Shown piece after piece: positions 34,686 through 43,839 of a DNA stretch of 64,000 bases. A program made the position numbers and the translations under genes. The first letter of the stretch is position 1; the number at the start of each line of letters is the position of its first letter. A model generated the notes under the pieces. The model was not told the origin of the DNA. It made no database searches and was given only the letters and a program-made list of their open reading frames with translations. The DNA is from Eutrophobius brisbanensis. Lineage in GTDB: Bacteria; Pseudomonadota; Gammaproteobacteria; Eutrophobiales; Eutrophobiaceae. The DNA is taken from the NCBI GenBank assembly GCA_038131795.1, contig JAYPQE010000003.1:806001-870000 (forward strand), in the 5' to 3' direction.

Positions 34686-35681
34686 TTATCCTCCCGATGC
34701 TGTCTGTCCCTGCCAGAACAGCAAAAAGTCCTCGATTAAACCTGTCTGGTTAAGATTATACAGGCCGCTGATCGACTGATAATGGCGCCTTGCCAGATCA
34801 TAGCTATTGATCAGCTGCTGTAAGTTTAATTGATTTACGATCTCTTGCAAATCCCTGTTATTCCGGGAATTTCCGTTTTCTGTTGCTGCGATCAATTTTG
34901 CCCGGGTCAGCGCCACCATAATGTAGACCAGCCAGTTAAATAACTCTGATGCACCGTATTCTGACCATTTTTGAGTTATTTGCATAAAATCGGAACGTTG
35001 TTCCAATAAGCCGCGAAGATCGGCCAGTACCTGTGATTGCTGTGCAGCCAGGTCGTTATTGGCCATATCCAGGGCATATAGCGGTTTACCCTGGGCCAAC
35101 TCCCACAGTGATTCGACGTGATTTTGGTCCAATTGTGTATTTTTAACCAACCAATTTACACCTGCCTCTCTGCTTACATTGGAAAACTGAATTCGCTGGC
35201 AGCGGCTACGAATCGTCACAGGCAGTTTTGATGGGCTATCACTTACCAGCAACAGGACCACGTCGTTTGCTGGTTCTTCCAATGTCTTTAACAAGGCATT
35301 GGCAGCATTGCGGTTCATATCATGGGCGGGCCGAATTATGGCGACTTTATTTCCCTGTTTTTGACTCTTAAACTGGGTGAATTCTATTAACGAACGAACC
35401 AGATCAACCTTGATCTGCTTGCCCGGCTCTTCTGGCTCGACCATGAACAGATCAGGATGATTCCCTGACAAGACCTGTTTACATGGCTGACATTCACCAC
35501 ATGCCTTAAATTCACCCTGCTGCTCACACAACAACCATGCAGCAAATGCGTCAGCAAATTCCTCCATACCGGTACCATATGGTCCGCTCAATAAGATCCC
35601 ATGGGGCAAACGATTATTTTTAACCGCGGCAAGGAGATATTGCCACTGGTCGCTTTGCCATGGGAAAGTAATTAAATTCAA
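34686..35681 (-). CDS. holB: DNA polymerase III delta prime subunit
   Basis: Clamp-loader stator subunit, 331 residues. The P-loop is degenerate (SGPYGTGMEEF at 32-42), as expected for a subunit that does not bind ATP. A zinc module is visible at C52, C61, C64 and C67 (ACGECQPC). The SRC motif follows in TIRSRCQRIQF. Its start overlaps the tmk stop by 4 bp, and pilZ begins 3 bp after it. Confidence 0.95.
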   Translation of the reverse strand: MNLITFPWQSDQWQYLLAAVKNNRLPHGILLSGPYGTGMEEFADAFAAWLLCEQQGEFKACGECQPCKQVLSGNHPDLFMVEPEEPGKQIKVDLVRSLIEFTQFKSQKQGNKVAIIRPAHDMNRNAANALLKTLEEPANDVVLLLVSDSPSKLPVTIRSRCQRIQFSNVSREAGVNWLVKNTQLDQNHVESLWELAQGKPLYALDMANNDLAAQQSQVLADLRGLLEQRSDFMQITQKWSEYGASELFNWLVYIMVALTRAKLIAATENGNSRNNRDLQEIVNQLNLQQLINSYDLARRHYQSISGLYNLNQTGLIEDFLLFWQGQTASGG

Positions 35682-36307
35682 TAGACTGACTCCAACACTT
35701 TTATTAGCTGCGATTGAACATCGGGTATTGTTTGTTCCGCATCGATTACTTTGATTCGGTGTGAATGTTCTTTGGCCCTATTAAGATAGGCATGCCGTAT
35801 AGTTTCAAAAAACACCCTGTCTTCCTGTTCGATACGGTCCTTTCCCCCCCGATTGGCAATGCGTTCAAATCCTGTCTCTACGGCGGCATCAAATAGCAGG
35901 GTCAGGTCAGGTTGCAGACCATTTTGCACCCATGTCTCAAGGGTTTCGATTTCACTGGAAGCGATTCCGCGTCCGCCTCCCTGATAGGCATAACTGGCAT
36001 CGGTAAACCTGTCACAAATAACGATTTCTCCTCGGTTCAAAGCAGGCTGTATTACCTCTTCTATGTGTTGGTATCTAGCAGCAAACATTAGTAATAATTC
36101 TGTCTTTGCAGCGATATTAAGATCATTTCCATGTAACAGGATCTCTCTAACCACCTCTCCCAGGCGGGTCCCTCCCGGTTCTCTGGTTACACAGACTGTA
36201 TATCCCTTTTCTTCTAAATACGTAGCAATTAATGTTATGTGGGTGGATTTCCCCACGCCCTCGCTGCCCTCAAGGGTAATAAATCCCGGCTTGTCCCTGT
36301 CATGCAT
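35678..36307 (-). CDS. tmk: Thymidylate kinase
   Basis: Phosphorylates dTMP. P-loop GSEGVGKST starts at residue 14. The DR motif is ICDRFTDASYAYQGGGRG and the lid region is FERIANRGGKDRIEQED. At 209 residues it has the family length. The order mltG-tmk-holB with near-zero gaps is the conserved gammaproteobacterial arrangement. Confidence 0.97.
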   Translation of the reverse strand: MHDRDKPGFITLEGSEGVGKSTHITLIATYLEEKGYTVCVTREPGGTRLGEVVREILLHGNDLNIAAKTELLLMFAARYQHIEEVIQPALNRGEIVICDRFTDASYAYQGGGRGIASSEIETLETWVQNGLQPDLTLLFDAAVETGFERIANRGGKDRIEQEDRVFFETIRHAYLNRAKEHSHRIKVIDAEQTIPDVQSQLIKVLESVY

Positions 36308-36308
36308 A

Positions 36309-37343
36309 TTAACGGCGATTCCTTTGATATATATTTACTGCACGATTATGTTCTTCCAGTGTACTGGAGAACTGATGGGTCCCGTCCCCCCTGGACACAA
36401 AATATAAGGTGTCACCATCGGCCGGCTGTAGTGCGGCATTGATAGATGCCCTGCCCGGGGCGGCGATGGGAGTCGGGGGCAATCCACTATAGACATACGT
36501 ATTATATGGGTTGTCGTTATATAGATCCCGACGCCGTATATTGCCATCATACTCTTCGCCCATGGCATAGATCACTGTTGGATCGGTCTGCAGTTTCATA
36601 CCTTTTTGCAAGCGTCTGACAAATACACCGGCAATCTGGTCCCGTTCACTGCCAACAGCCGTTTCCTTTTCAATGATTGAGGCCATGATTAATGCCTGAT
36701 ATTTATTATCATACGGCAACCCAAATGCGCGTGAATTCCATTCCTCTTCCAGGACGACCTGCATGAGATTGTAGGCACGTTGCAAAAAGTCTAAATCAGT
36801 TGTGCCCCGTGGAAAATGGTAGGTATCCGGATAAAACATCCCTTCAGGTGGTCCTTGCAAATAAGGCAACTGTGCCAATACTGTCGCTTGCGAATAATCC
36901 TCCAGGGTATGAATCAGGTCATCACTACTCCTTATAATTTTAAGAATCTCTGTAAACCTGAGACCTTCAGGAATGGTGAGAGAATACTGAATGACCTTGC
37001 CTGAGACTATCTTGTCCAGTAAAGCAAGCTGACTGATCCCGGGTTCCAGCGCATATTCTCCCGCCTTGATCAGGTGAGCCTTATCCCGCCACTTTGCTTC
37101 CAGAATCAAATAATAAGGATGCTTGATCCAACCCTGTGTGACCAGTTCTCGGGCTATACTGGAAAGGCTCATGCCGGATACCACGTTCAATGTCTGGGTT
37201 GAGGTGATATCAATGGGTGAATTTATTTCCTGCTGCATATCCTGATACAACCAGAACATGGACAATGAAACAGAAAGAATAAATGTCGTTACAAAAGCTA
37301 TTATATTTTTACTCAACATTTTTTTCAGTGGCAAAATCGTCAT
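36309..37343 (-). CDS. mltG: MltG, endolytic murein transglycosylase
   Basis: Inner-membrane YceG-family enzyme that cuts nascent glycan strands. One N-terminal transmembrane segment (IIAFVTTFILSVSLSMFWLY) precedes a LysM-like region and the catalytic domain. The conserved ASIIEKETAVGSERD segment contains the catalytic Glu, and KLQTDPTVIYAMG, SGLPPTPIAAPGRASINAAL also fit. The longest frame starts with TTG at 37403; ATG 37343 (344 residues) fits better, and ATG 37319 is also possible. The pabC gene that normally lies between fabF and mltG is absent. The 128 bp gap to fabF holds only a short inverted repeat (TCCATTC/GAATGGA at 37426-37450). Confidence 0.93.
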   Translation of the reverse strand: MTILPLKKMLSKNIIAFVTTFILSVSLSMFWLYQDMQQEINSPIDITSTQTLNVVSGMSLSSIARELVTQGWIKHPYYLILEAKWRDKAHLIKAGEYALEPGISQLALLDKIVSGKVIQYSLTIPEGLRFTEILKIIRSSDDLIHTLEDYSQATVLAQLPYLQGPPEGMFYPDTYHFPRGTTDLDFLQRAYNLMQVVLEEEWNSRAFGLPYDNKYQALIMASIIEKETAVGSERDQIAGVFVRRLQKGMKLQTDPTVIYAMGEEYDGNIRRRDLYNDNPYNTYVYSGLPPTPIAAPGRASINAALQPADGDTLYFVSRGDGTHQFSSTLEEHNRAVNIYQRNRR

Positions 37344-37471
37344 GGTAAATATCGGAGTAAAAGTTTCTTCACGCCTGCAGGATGTCAGGCACCGAGATGT
37401 CAATTATCTCGCATGATAAACTGTATCCATTCTAGCAGATAATGAATGGACAGGATGATAGAAAGACCACA

Positions 37472-38713
37472 TCACTGATAACGGGAAATAATTAATGTAC
37501 CGTTGGTGCCACCGAAACCAAAAGAGTTAGAAAGGGTTGTGTTTATCTGCATATCTCTACTGGTATGTGGGATAAAATCCAGATCACATTCAGGGTCCTG
37601 GTTATCCAGATTAATAGTAGGTGGCGCCACCTGATCACGTATTGCCAATAGACAGAATACTGCTTCCACACCACCCGCCGCGCCCAGCATGTGCCCCACC
37701 ATGGACTTGGTTGAACTGACCGGGGTGTTTTTTGCATCATCGCCAAATACTTTTTTGATAGCATTGCTTTCCACCAGATCACCGGCGGGCGTGGATGTCC
37801 CATGGGCATTAATATAATCAATCTTATCTGGATTAACACCAGCATCGCGGATGGCATTTTGCATACTGGAAGCAGCCCCCAGGCCGTCCGCAGAGGGTGC
37901 AGTCATATGATAGGCATCACCGCTCATGCCGTAACCAATAATTTCACCATAGATCGAGGCTCCACGCCGTTTTGCGTGCTCCAATTCTTCCAGGACCACC
38001 ACACCGGCACCGTCACTTAATACAAATCCATCACGATCACGATCCCAGGGACGGCTGGCGTGTTCAGGAGCATCATTTCGTGAAGACAATGCCTTGGCGT
38101 TGGCAAACCCCGCCAGTCCGGTAGGGGATGTGGCCATTTCAGCGCCCCCCGCTATCATGACGTCCGCATCACCATAGGCAATGAGCCTGGCAGCATCACC
38201 AATATTATGGGTACCCGTGGTACAGGCGGTAACAATTGCAAAATTTGGCCCCCTGGCACCAAGAATGATAGACAGGTTTCCAGAGATCATGTTGATAATA
38301 TTACTGGGGACATAAAACGGTGATACCCGCCTGGGTCCACCTTCAAGAATGGTATGCGTCCCCTTTTCTATCCCAGGCAGGCCGCCAATTCCGGAACCAA
38401 TGGCAATTCCTACTCGACCGGCATTTTCTTCAGTAATGATTATTCCCGAATCGCTAAACGCCTGTACCCCCGCTGCGATTCCATAATGAATAAACGGGTC
38501 CATCTTTTTGATGTCCTTCTTTGGAATATAGTCCTGTGGATCAAAATTTCTTATTGACCCCCCAAATTTTACGGGAAAGTCAGTCGTATCAAAATGTGTT
38601 AATGGCGCAATACCGCTCTTACCATTGAGAATATTGTCCCAGGTGTCCTTGACAGAATTTCCGAGCGGGGTAACCAAACCCAACCCGGTTACAACGATAC
38701 GACGTTTGCCCAC
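37472..38713 (-). CDS. fabF: Beta-ketoacyl-ACP synthase II
   Basis: Elongating condensing enzyme of type II fatty-acid synthesis. The nucleophile is C164 in VTACTTGTHNIG. The two active-site histidines are in YINAHGTSTPAGD and STKSMVGHMLGAAGG. At 413 residues it matches FabF rather than FabB. It lies 84 bp downstream of acpP with a strong terminator-like hairpin in between. Confidence 0.97.
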   Translation of the reverse strand: MGKRRIVVTGLGLVTPLGNSVKDTWDNILNGKSGIAPLTHFDTTDFPVKFGGSIRNFDPQDYIPKKDIKKMDPFIHYGIAAGVQAFSDSGIIITEENAGRVGIAIGSGIGGLPGIEKGTHTILEGGPRRVSPFYVPSNIINMISGNLSIILGARGPNFAIVTACTTGTHNIGDAARLIAYGDADVMIAGGAEMATSPTGLAGFANAKALSSRNDAPEHASRPWDRDRDGFVLSDGAGVVVLEELEHAKRRGASIYGEIIGYGMSGDAYHMTAPSADGLGAASSMQNAIRDAGVNPDKIDYINAHGTSTPAGDLVESNAIKKVFGDDAKNTPVSSTKSMVGHMLGAAGGVEAVFCLLAIRDQVAPPTINLDNQDPECDLDFIPHTSRDMQINTTLSNSFGFGGTNGTLIISRYQ

Positions 38714-38747
38714 TGATGACTCCTATTTGGTGAAAAGAATATTATAT

Positions 38748-38775
38748 AAAAAAAAGGCCGCATGGTGCGGCCTTT
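38748..38775 (-). terminator. Intrinsic terminator between acpP and fabF
   Basis: Minus-strand sequence forms AAAGGCCGCA-CCA-TGCGGCCTTT, a perfect 10 bp stem (38753-38762 with 38766-38775) with a 3-base loop, followed by further T residues (8 in all, counting those in the stem). It would end most acpP transcripts and let a fraction read into fabF. Confidence 0.8.
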
Positions 38776-38797
38776 CTAATGCATTTAGTTATTATTA

Positions 38798-39034
38798 TTA
38801 GTCCAGATTTGCGTTGACATAGTCCACGGCTTGCTGAACTGTTGTGATTTTTTCAGCCTCCTCATCGGGAATTTCCGTTTTAAATTCTTCTTCGAGTGCC
38901 ATGACCAACTCCACGGTATCAAGCGAGTCAGCGCCCAGATCATCAACAAAGGATGCCTCGGCCGTAACCTCCTCCTCTTTCACGCCTAATTGTTCAACGA
39001 CAATTTTTTTTACTCGTTCTTCTACACTGCTCAT
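38798..39034 (-). CDS. acpP: Acyl carrier protein
   Basis: Acidic 78-residue carrier. The phosphopantetheine attachment serine is S37 in DDLGADSLDTVELVMALEEE. GGAGG precedes the ATG by about 11 bases. Flanked by fabG upstream and a terminator downstream, it probably has high independent expression, as expected for the most abundant protein of the pathway. Confidence 0.98.
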   Translation of the reverse strand: MSSVEERVKKIVVEQLGVKEEEVTAEASFVDDLGADSLDTVELVMALEEEFKTEIPDEEAEKITTVQQAVDYVNANLD

Positions 39035-39102
39035 AATGATTGCTTCCTCCCTAATTCGGAAATGGCACCGAAGTGCGCGTCTAAGTTTAGTGATTTGAAT
39101 AT

Positions 39103-39162
39103 AACTTGCAAGTTTGATAACACATATTATTTAAAATTATTTTGTAAACAGTAAGTTAACTT
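39103..39162 (-). promoter_or_regulatory. acpP leader with two palindromes, candidate operators/promoter
   Basis: The 156 bp gap between fabG and acpP holds a perfect 12 bp palindrome AACTTGCAAGTT (39103-39114) and a perfect 10 bp one AAGTTAACTT (39153-39162), which share the AACTT/AAGTT half-site. On the minus strand TTGCAA inside the first palindrome, 16 bp and TAAACT would be a weak -35/-10 pair, so a bound regulator could block it. No known regulator is assigned. Confidence 0.35.
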
Positions 39163-39190
39163 GCATTTCTAGAATTATTAGAAGTCAAAA

Positions 39191-39940
39191 TTACGCCATG
39201 TAAAGCCCCCCATTTACATTTATTGTCTCTCCTGTAATGTATCCTGCACCATCTGAAGCAAGAAATGAAACGGCACTTGCCACTTCATTGACCTCACCTA
39301 GCCTGCCAAGTGCTACCTGCTTTTGCATTTCAGTTTTTTGTTCATCGGTCAGTTGATCGGTCATATCAGTAATGATGAAACCGGGAGCAACGGCATTTAC
39401 AGTAATCCCTCGACTTCCGATTTCACGTGCAAGGGATTTGGTAAACCCTATCATTCCTGCCTTGGCTGCTGAATAGTTGACCTGTCCCGGGTTACCGGAC
39501 AAGGCCACCACAGAGGTAATATTTATGATTCTACCGGTCCTGGCCTTCATCATTCCCCTGAGACAGTACCTGGTCACTCTATAGACTGAATTAAGATTGG
39601 TATTGATTACCTCATCCCACTCAGAATCTTTCATTCTCATCATCAGGTTGTCCCGCGTAATTCCTGCATTATTTACCAGGATCAAAGGCATCAGGTCCGA
39701 TTCTGCCAGGTCCTTAAACAGGGAGTCTATAGAATCACTATCTGCAATATTCAGGACCTTGCTGACGCCTTTTATGCCTTGTGATTCAAATTCCTGAGCG
39801 ATGCTATCGGCACCGTTCTGGGATGTGGCTGTGCCAACGACTATCGCCCCTAGTTTTCCCAATTCATTTGCTATTGCCTTGCCTATCCCTCGACTGGCTC
39901 CGGTTACTAATGCAATCTTTCCGTCAAGATCTATATTCAT
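39191..39940 (-). CDS. fabG: 3-oxoacyl-ACP reductase
   Basis: NADPH-dependent short-chain dehydrogenase, 249 residues. Cofactor motif GASRGIG begins at residue 14. NNAG is present, and the Ser-Tyr-Lys triad is in ITSVVALSGNPGQVNYSAAK. The C-terminus GYITGETINVNGGLYMA is typical of FabG. Its start overlaps the fabD stop by 4 bp. Confidence 0.97.
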   Translation of the reverse strand: MNIDLDGKIALVTGASRGIGKAIANELGKLGAIVVGTATSQNGADSIAQEFESQGIKGVSKVLNIADSDSIDSLFKDLAESDLMPLILVNNAGITRDNLMMRMKDSEWDEVINTNLNSVYRVTRYCLRGMMKARTGRIINITSVVALSGNPGQVNYSAAKAGMIGFTKSLAREIGSRGITVNAVAPGFIITDMTDQLTDEQKTEMQKQVALGRLGEVNEVASAVSFLASDGAGYITGETINVNGGLYMA

Positions 39941-40866
39941 GGTTTTACCTGTTGTAATTCAGATTCCAATGCGCCATAGGAATGCAAAGCCGCGGTATCC
40001 ATTTCCCGGTTAATCCTTTTAATCAGGCCGGTAAGGACCTTACCCGGCCCACTTTCAATTATACGCTGACATCCCAGTTCAGTTATCCGGTTTATGGTGT
40101 CCACCCATAACACCGGTTGATGTAATTGCTTGATCAGCAAATCTGTAATTTCTTCTGCGTTTGTATGCACCATAGCATCGACATTTTGAATGACCGGTAT
40201 TTCGGCATTATTAATTTCAAGCGCCATTAACCTGTCTTTGAGTTTATCCGCGGCAGGCTGCATTAATGCGCAATGTGAAGGCACGCTGACCGGCAGTAAC
40301 ACTACTCGTTTTGCCCCGTTTTGTTTAGCCTGTTCCATTGCCTGATTAACAGCATCAGTCTCTCCGGCAATCACTGTTTGTTCTATGGAATTAAAATTTG
40401 CAGCTGATACAGTACCTGGTATGTTTTGGCATAAATCTGAGACAGACTTGCCATCCAGGCCTAGAATTGCGGCCATCGCTCCTTGACCTGCAGGGACAGC
40501 TTCCTGCATATATTTACCGCGGTCCCTTACTAATGTGACTGCATCAGTAAATTCCATCGCCCCAGCACAGACCAGTGCAGTGTATTCCCCCAGGCTATGA
40601 CCGGCCATTACAGATGGGAGCTCACATTCATGAAAACGCCATACACGCCACATTGCAACACCTGAAACCAGTAACGCAGGTTGAGTAATCTCAGTCTGGT
40701 TTAACTCAGCCTCAGGTCCAGTTTGTACCACATCCCATAAGTTATAGCCCAGAACCTCAGAAGCCTGTGCAAACGTTTCTGATACCAGGGGTTCCTGTGC
40801 TGCAATATCAGCAAGCATCCCTATACTTTGTGACCCCTGTCCTGGAAATACAAATGCTATCGACAT
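39937..40866 (-). CDS. fabD: Malonyl-CoA:ACP transacylase
   Basis: Loads malonyl groups onto ACP. Active-site S91 is in MAGHSLGEYTAL, FPGQGSQ is at the N-terminus, and the catalytic His is in VPSHCALMQPA. Length 309 is normal. It lies between fabH and fabG with an ATGA overlap to fabG. Confidence 0.97.
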   Translation of the reverse strand: MSIAFVFPGQGSQSIGMLADIAAQEPLVSETFAQASEVLGYNLWDVVQTGPEAELNQTEITQPALLVSGVAMWRVWRFHECELPSVMAGHSLGEYTALVCAGAMEFTDAVTLVRDRGKYMQEAVPAGQGAMAAILGLDGKSVSDLCQNIPGTVSAANFNSIEQTVIAGETDAVNQAMEQAKQNGAKRVVLLPVSVPSHCALMQPAADKLKDRLMALEINNAEIPVIQNVDAMVHTNAEEITDLLIKQLHQPVLWVDTINRITELGCQRIIESGPGKVLTGLIKRINREMDTAALHSYGALESELQQVKP

Positions 40867-40899
40867 AGCTATAGTCCTTTATAAAGTTCCGAATAAAGA

Positions 40900-41856
40900 T
40901 TAGAAACGTAATATTACTGCGCCCCACGCAAACCCGCCACCAATGGCCTCGAACATCAAAATCTGACCTCGCTGGATCCGTCCATCCCTGACGGCGGTAT
41001 CTAATGCCAGTGGGATGGATGCTGCTGAGGTATTGCCATGGTTCTGAACAGTCATGACAACTTTTTCCAACGGTAAAGATAATTTTTTTGCTGTAGCAGT
41101 AATAATGCGTTTATTTGCCTGGTGTGGAACCAGCCAATCAATATCTGACTGGGTCAATTCTGTACCACTTAAAACTTCATCCACCACCGCTTCCATGGAT
41201 GTCACTGCAAACTTGAAGACTTCACTTCCGATCATTCTGATATAGGGGTAGTCACCTTGTCTGGATATGCCGGAGGGAACTTCAAGTAAACTGGAATATT
41301 GCCCATTGGCATGCAAAACAGAATTATATATACCAGGTTGGTCCTGTGCAGTGATCACGACTGCACCTGCTCCATCCCCAAATAAAATACAGGTTGAGCG
41401 GTCTGTCCAATCAACAATTTTTGACAAACATTCAGCTCCCACCACCAGAACGCATTTGGCCATTCCGGTTTGTATAAAATTATTTGCTATGCTGGTTGCA
41501 TAGACAAAACCGGCACAAACGGCTTGAACATCGAATGCCATACAATTGTTGTCTATGCCAAGTTTGTGCTGCAAAAGGCATGCTGTGCTGGGAAATGTCT
41601 GGTCCGGAGTAGTAGTTGCAAAAATAATCAAATCAATATCGTTTGGTTCTACCCCTGATGAAGCAATGGCATTTAACGCGGCCTGCAACCCCATATCACA
41701 TGTTGATTCATCATCACGCGCAATATGGCGTTGTTTTATGCCTGTACGGGATTGAATCCATTCATCGGAGGTATCGACCATTTTCTCCAATTCAGTATTA
41801 GGCATTACCCTTTCAGGCAAATAAGACCCTGTCCCTGCTATACCCGCATAAACCAT
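40900..41856 (-). CDS. fabH: Beta-ketoacyl-ACP synthase III
   Basis: Starts fatty-acid chains from acetyl-CoA and malonyl-ACP. The Cys-His-Asn triad is visible: C114 in VQAVCAGFVYA, His in DWLVPHQANKRI and Asn in VQNHGNTSAAS. Length 318 matches E. coli FabH. The position between plsX and fabD is the enterobacterial order; P. aeruginosa lacks fabH here. Confidence 0.97.
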   Translation of the reverse strand: MVYAGIAGTGSYLPERVMPNTELEKMVDTSDEWIQSRTGIKQRHIARDDESTCDMGLQAALNAIASSGVEPNDIDLIIFATTTPDQTFPSTACLLQHKLGIDNNCMAFDVQAVCAGFVYATSIANNFIQTGMAKCVLVVGAECLSKIVDWTDRSTCILFGDGAGAVVITAQDQPGIYNSVLHANGQYSSLLEVPSGISRQGDYPYIRMIGSEVFKFAVTSMEAVVDEVLSGTELTQSDIDWLVPHQANKRIITATAKKLSLPLEKVVMTVQNHGNTSAASIPLALDTAVRDGRIQRGQILMFEAIGGGFAWGAVILRF

Positions 41857-41937
41857 ATTTTTTTATAACCTGTTTATTTACTCTTAATGACTTTTAATTA
41901 CAGCAAATACCTGGGCCAACATATCAATTGCGACTTT

Positions 41938-42957
41938 TTAATTCATATTGCCGTTTGTGATTTCTTCCAACCGGGCAATGATTCTTTCTGGTATATTTTT
42001 AGTCACTTCTATCCTTGCCACTTCTATAGCAGACTTAAATGACACACTGTCCGCGCTTCCATGGCTTTTAACGACAATGCCCCTCAACCCAAGCAAGCTG
42101 GCTCCATTATACCGTCTTGGGTCAATTTTATTTCGAATCTGGTTAAGTATTGGCATGGCCACTATAGCAGCCAGTTTGCCATACCAGTGACGGGTGAACT
42201 CATTTTTGACATGATAATTCACCAACTCTGCCACCCCTTCACTGGCTTTCAGGGCGATATTACCACTGAAACCATCAGACACAATCACATCAACATTTCC
42301 AGTGTAGATGTCTGTACCCTCAACAAATCCAATGTAATTTAAATAACTGTTAGATAATAACAATGCGGCCTGTTTAATCCTGTCATCGCCCTTAATTTCT
42401 TCTGACCCTACATTCAGCAGTCCAACTGTAGGCCGTTCTATATTATCCAGTGCGCTGGTCAGTTCCGACCCCATTAAGGCAAATTGGAATAGTTGTTCTG
42501 AACTGGAATTAATGTTGGCGCCGAGATCCAGAAAGTGGGTTTGACCTTGGGGACAGGGCATTGCTGAGCAAATGGCCGGCCGGTCAATACCAGGTAACAT
42601 TTTCAAGATATAGCGAGAGATAGCCATCAATGCACCCGTATTACCTGCACTGACACAGGCATCCACCTCGTTGTCCCTGACCAGTTCTATTGCCAGACGC
42701 ATAGAAGAACGTTTTTTATTTCTTAATGCTAATGACGGTAATTCATCCATTTCCACTACCTCGTCTGTGAACAAGGTATTGATTCTGGGATGTCCACTTA
42801 ATCCCGCTTTATTCAATTCCCTGACAAGTTCGTCTTCACGACCAACCAGAGTGATAGTCAGGTCTGAATATTTTCTTATGATACTTGATGTGGCTGGAAC
42901 AATTTTAGAAGGTCCAAAATCACCGCCCATTGCATCAATCGAAATTCGATCAGTCAC
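41938..42957 (-). CDS. plsX: Phosphate acyltransferase PlsX
   Basis: Makes acyl-phosphate from acyl-ACP for phospholipid synthesis. Typical segments are SIDAMGGDFGPSKIVPA, CVSAGNTGALMAIS, FLDLGANINSSSEQLFQFA and VIVSDGFSGNIALKASEG. Length 339 is normal. It follows rpmF by 65 bp and precedes fabH by 81 bp. Confidence 0.97.
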   Translation of the reverse strand: MTDRISIDAMGGDFGPSKIVPATSSIIRKYSDLTITLVGREDELVRELNKAGLSGHPRINTLFTDEVVEMDELPSLALRNKKRSSMRLAIELVRDNEVDACVSAGNTGALMAISRYILKMLPGIDRPAICSAMPCPQGQTHFLDLGANINSSSEQLFQFALMGSELTSALDNIERPTVGLLNVGSEEIKGDDRIKQAALLLSNSYLNYIGFVEGTDIYTGNVDVIVSDGFSGNIALKASEGVAELVNYHVKNEFTRHWYGKLAAIVAMPILNQIRNKIDPRRYNGASLLGLRGIVVKSHGSADSVSFKSAIEVARIEVTKNIPERIIARLEEITNGNMN

Positions 42958-43022
42958 TGGAATCCGTTTAGTTTATTAGCTATGAGGGGAAACGTCCGGG
43001 GAAATCCGGATTGTGAAGAAAA

Positions 43023-43214
43023 CTATTCTTCGGTGTCTTCTTCCTGGGTCTCAATCACTTTTCTGCCGCGGTAGTAACCATCGGGACTCATGTGATGACG
43101 ACGGTGCAACTCTCCTGTGGTTGGCTCGATTGATAAGGCTGACGTAGTCAAGCTATCATGTGAACGACGCATTCCACGCCTGGAAACGGATTTTTTATTT
43201 TGTTGTACTGCCAT
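43023..43214 (-). CDS. rpmF: 50S ribosomal protein L32
   Basis: Small basic protein of 63 residues starting MAVQQNKKSVSRRGMRRSHD with the conserved HRRHHMSPDGYYRGRKVI core. It is the cysteine-free form, so zinc-independent. The tail ETQEEDTEE is acidic and slightly extended. It lies between yceD and plsX in the conserved order. Confidence 0.97.
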   Translation of the reverse strand: MAVQQNKKSVSRRGMRRSHDSLTTSALSIEPTTGELHRRHHMSPDGYYRGRKVIETQEEDTEE

Positions 43215-43231
43215 TGTTTAGGACTCCCGGT

Positions 43232-43738
43232 TTAAGTTTTTCCTCGTTTTAGAGTTTCCAGTACCGCAAATGGATTTTGCTTTACTGTCTGGTACTCCTG
43301 CAAAGATTCTGCTGCCGGGCAATTTGCTTTGTCATGTAGAGGTGACATCGGCAGGCCCAGCAATAATTCATCTTCAATAATTTTTAATACTGATATTTTT
43401 CCTTCTTCGGTCTGAAAAGGATCCAGGTCCTCGTCCAGCACATCTAATTCATTTTCATCTTCAATAATTCCGATATTCACATGACTGTGTATTGGAATTT
43501 TCATTTCACCCAGACACCGCTGACATATCAGGGTCAGTTCAGTCTCAATCTCACCGGTGATGGTAATAACGCCCTTTGCATTCCTGGCAAAGGCCAGATC
43601 GTAACGGACCTCCCCATTATTTTGACTAATAAAGTCTACCAACCTGCCGAGGTCTGCCTGTTTGACCAAACCTGACAGTCGTTCTCCGGAACCTGCTAAT
43701 TTTTCCGGGTCAATACAGATAGATAGGTCCGATGACAT
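43232..43738 (-). CDS. yceD: YceD (DUF177), large-subunit rRNA accumulation protein
   Basis: Conserved partner of rpmF, 168 residues, linked in E. coli and plants to 23S rRNA accumulation. A CxxC pair at C72 and C75 (ICQRCLGEM) and the acidic DVLDEDLDPF region with EDELLLGLPMSPLH are family features. The gene is first in the yceD-rpmF-plsX-fab series and divergent from maf, with about 100 bp between them. Confidence 0.93.
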   Translation of the reverse strand: MSSDLSICIDPEKLAGSGERLSGLVKQADLGRLVDFISQNNGEVRYDLAFARNAKGVITITGEIETELTLICQRCLGEMKIPIHSHVNIGIIEDENELDVLDEDLDPFQTEEGKISVLKIIEDELLLGLPMSPLHDKANCPAAESLQEYQTVKQNPFAVLETLKRGKT

Positions 43739-43839
43739 CAGGCGGGGAAGTTTAGCTAGTCATGGCATGACTGTCAAAGGCTGAAAATGCTTAAATCCCT
43801 GACTTGACAGTAAGTTACAGACTGCCATTATGACCCACC

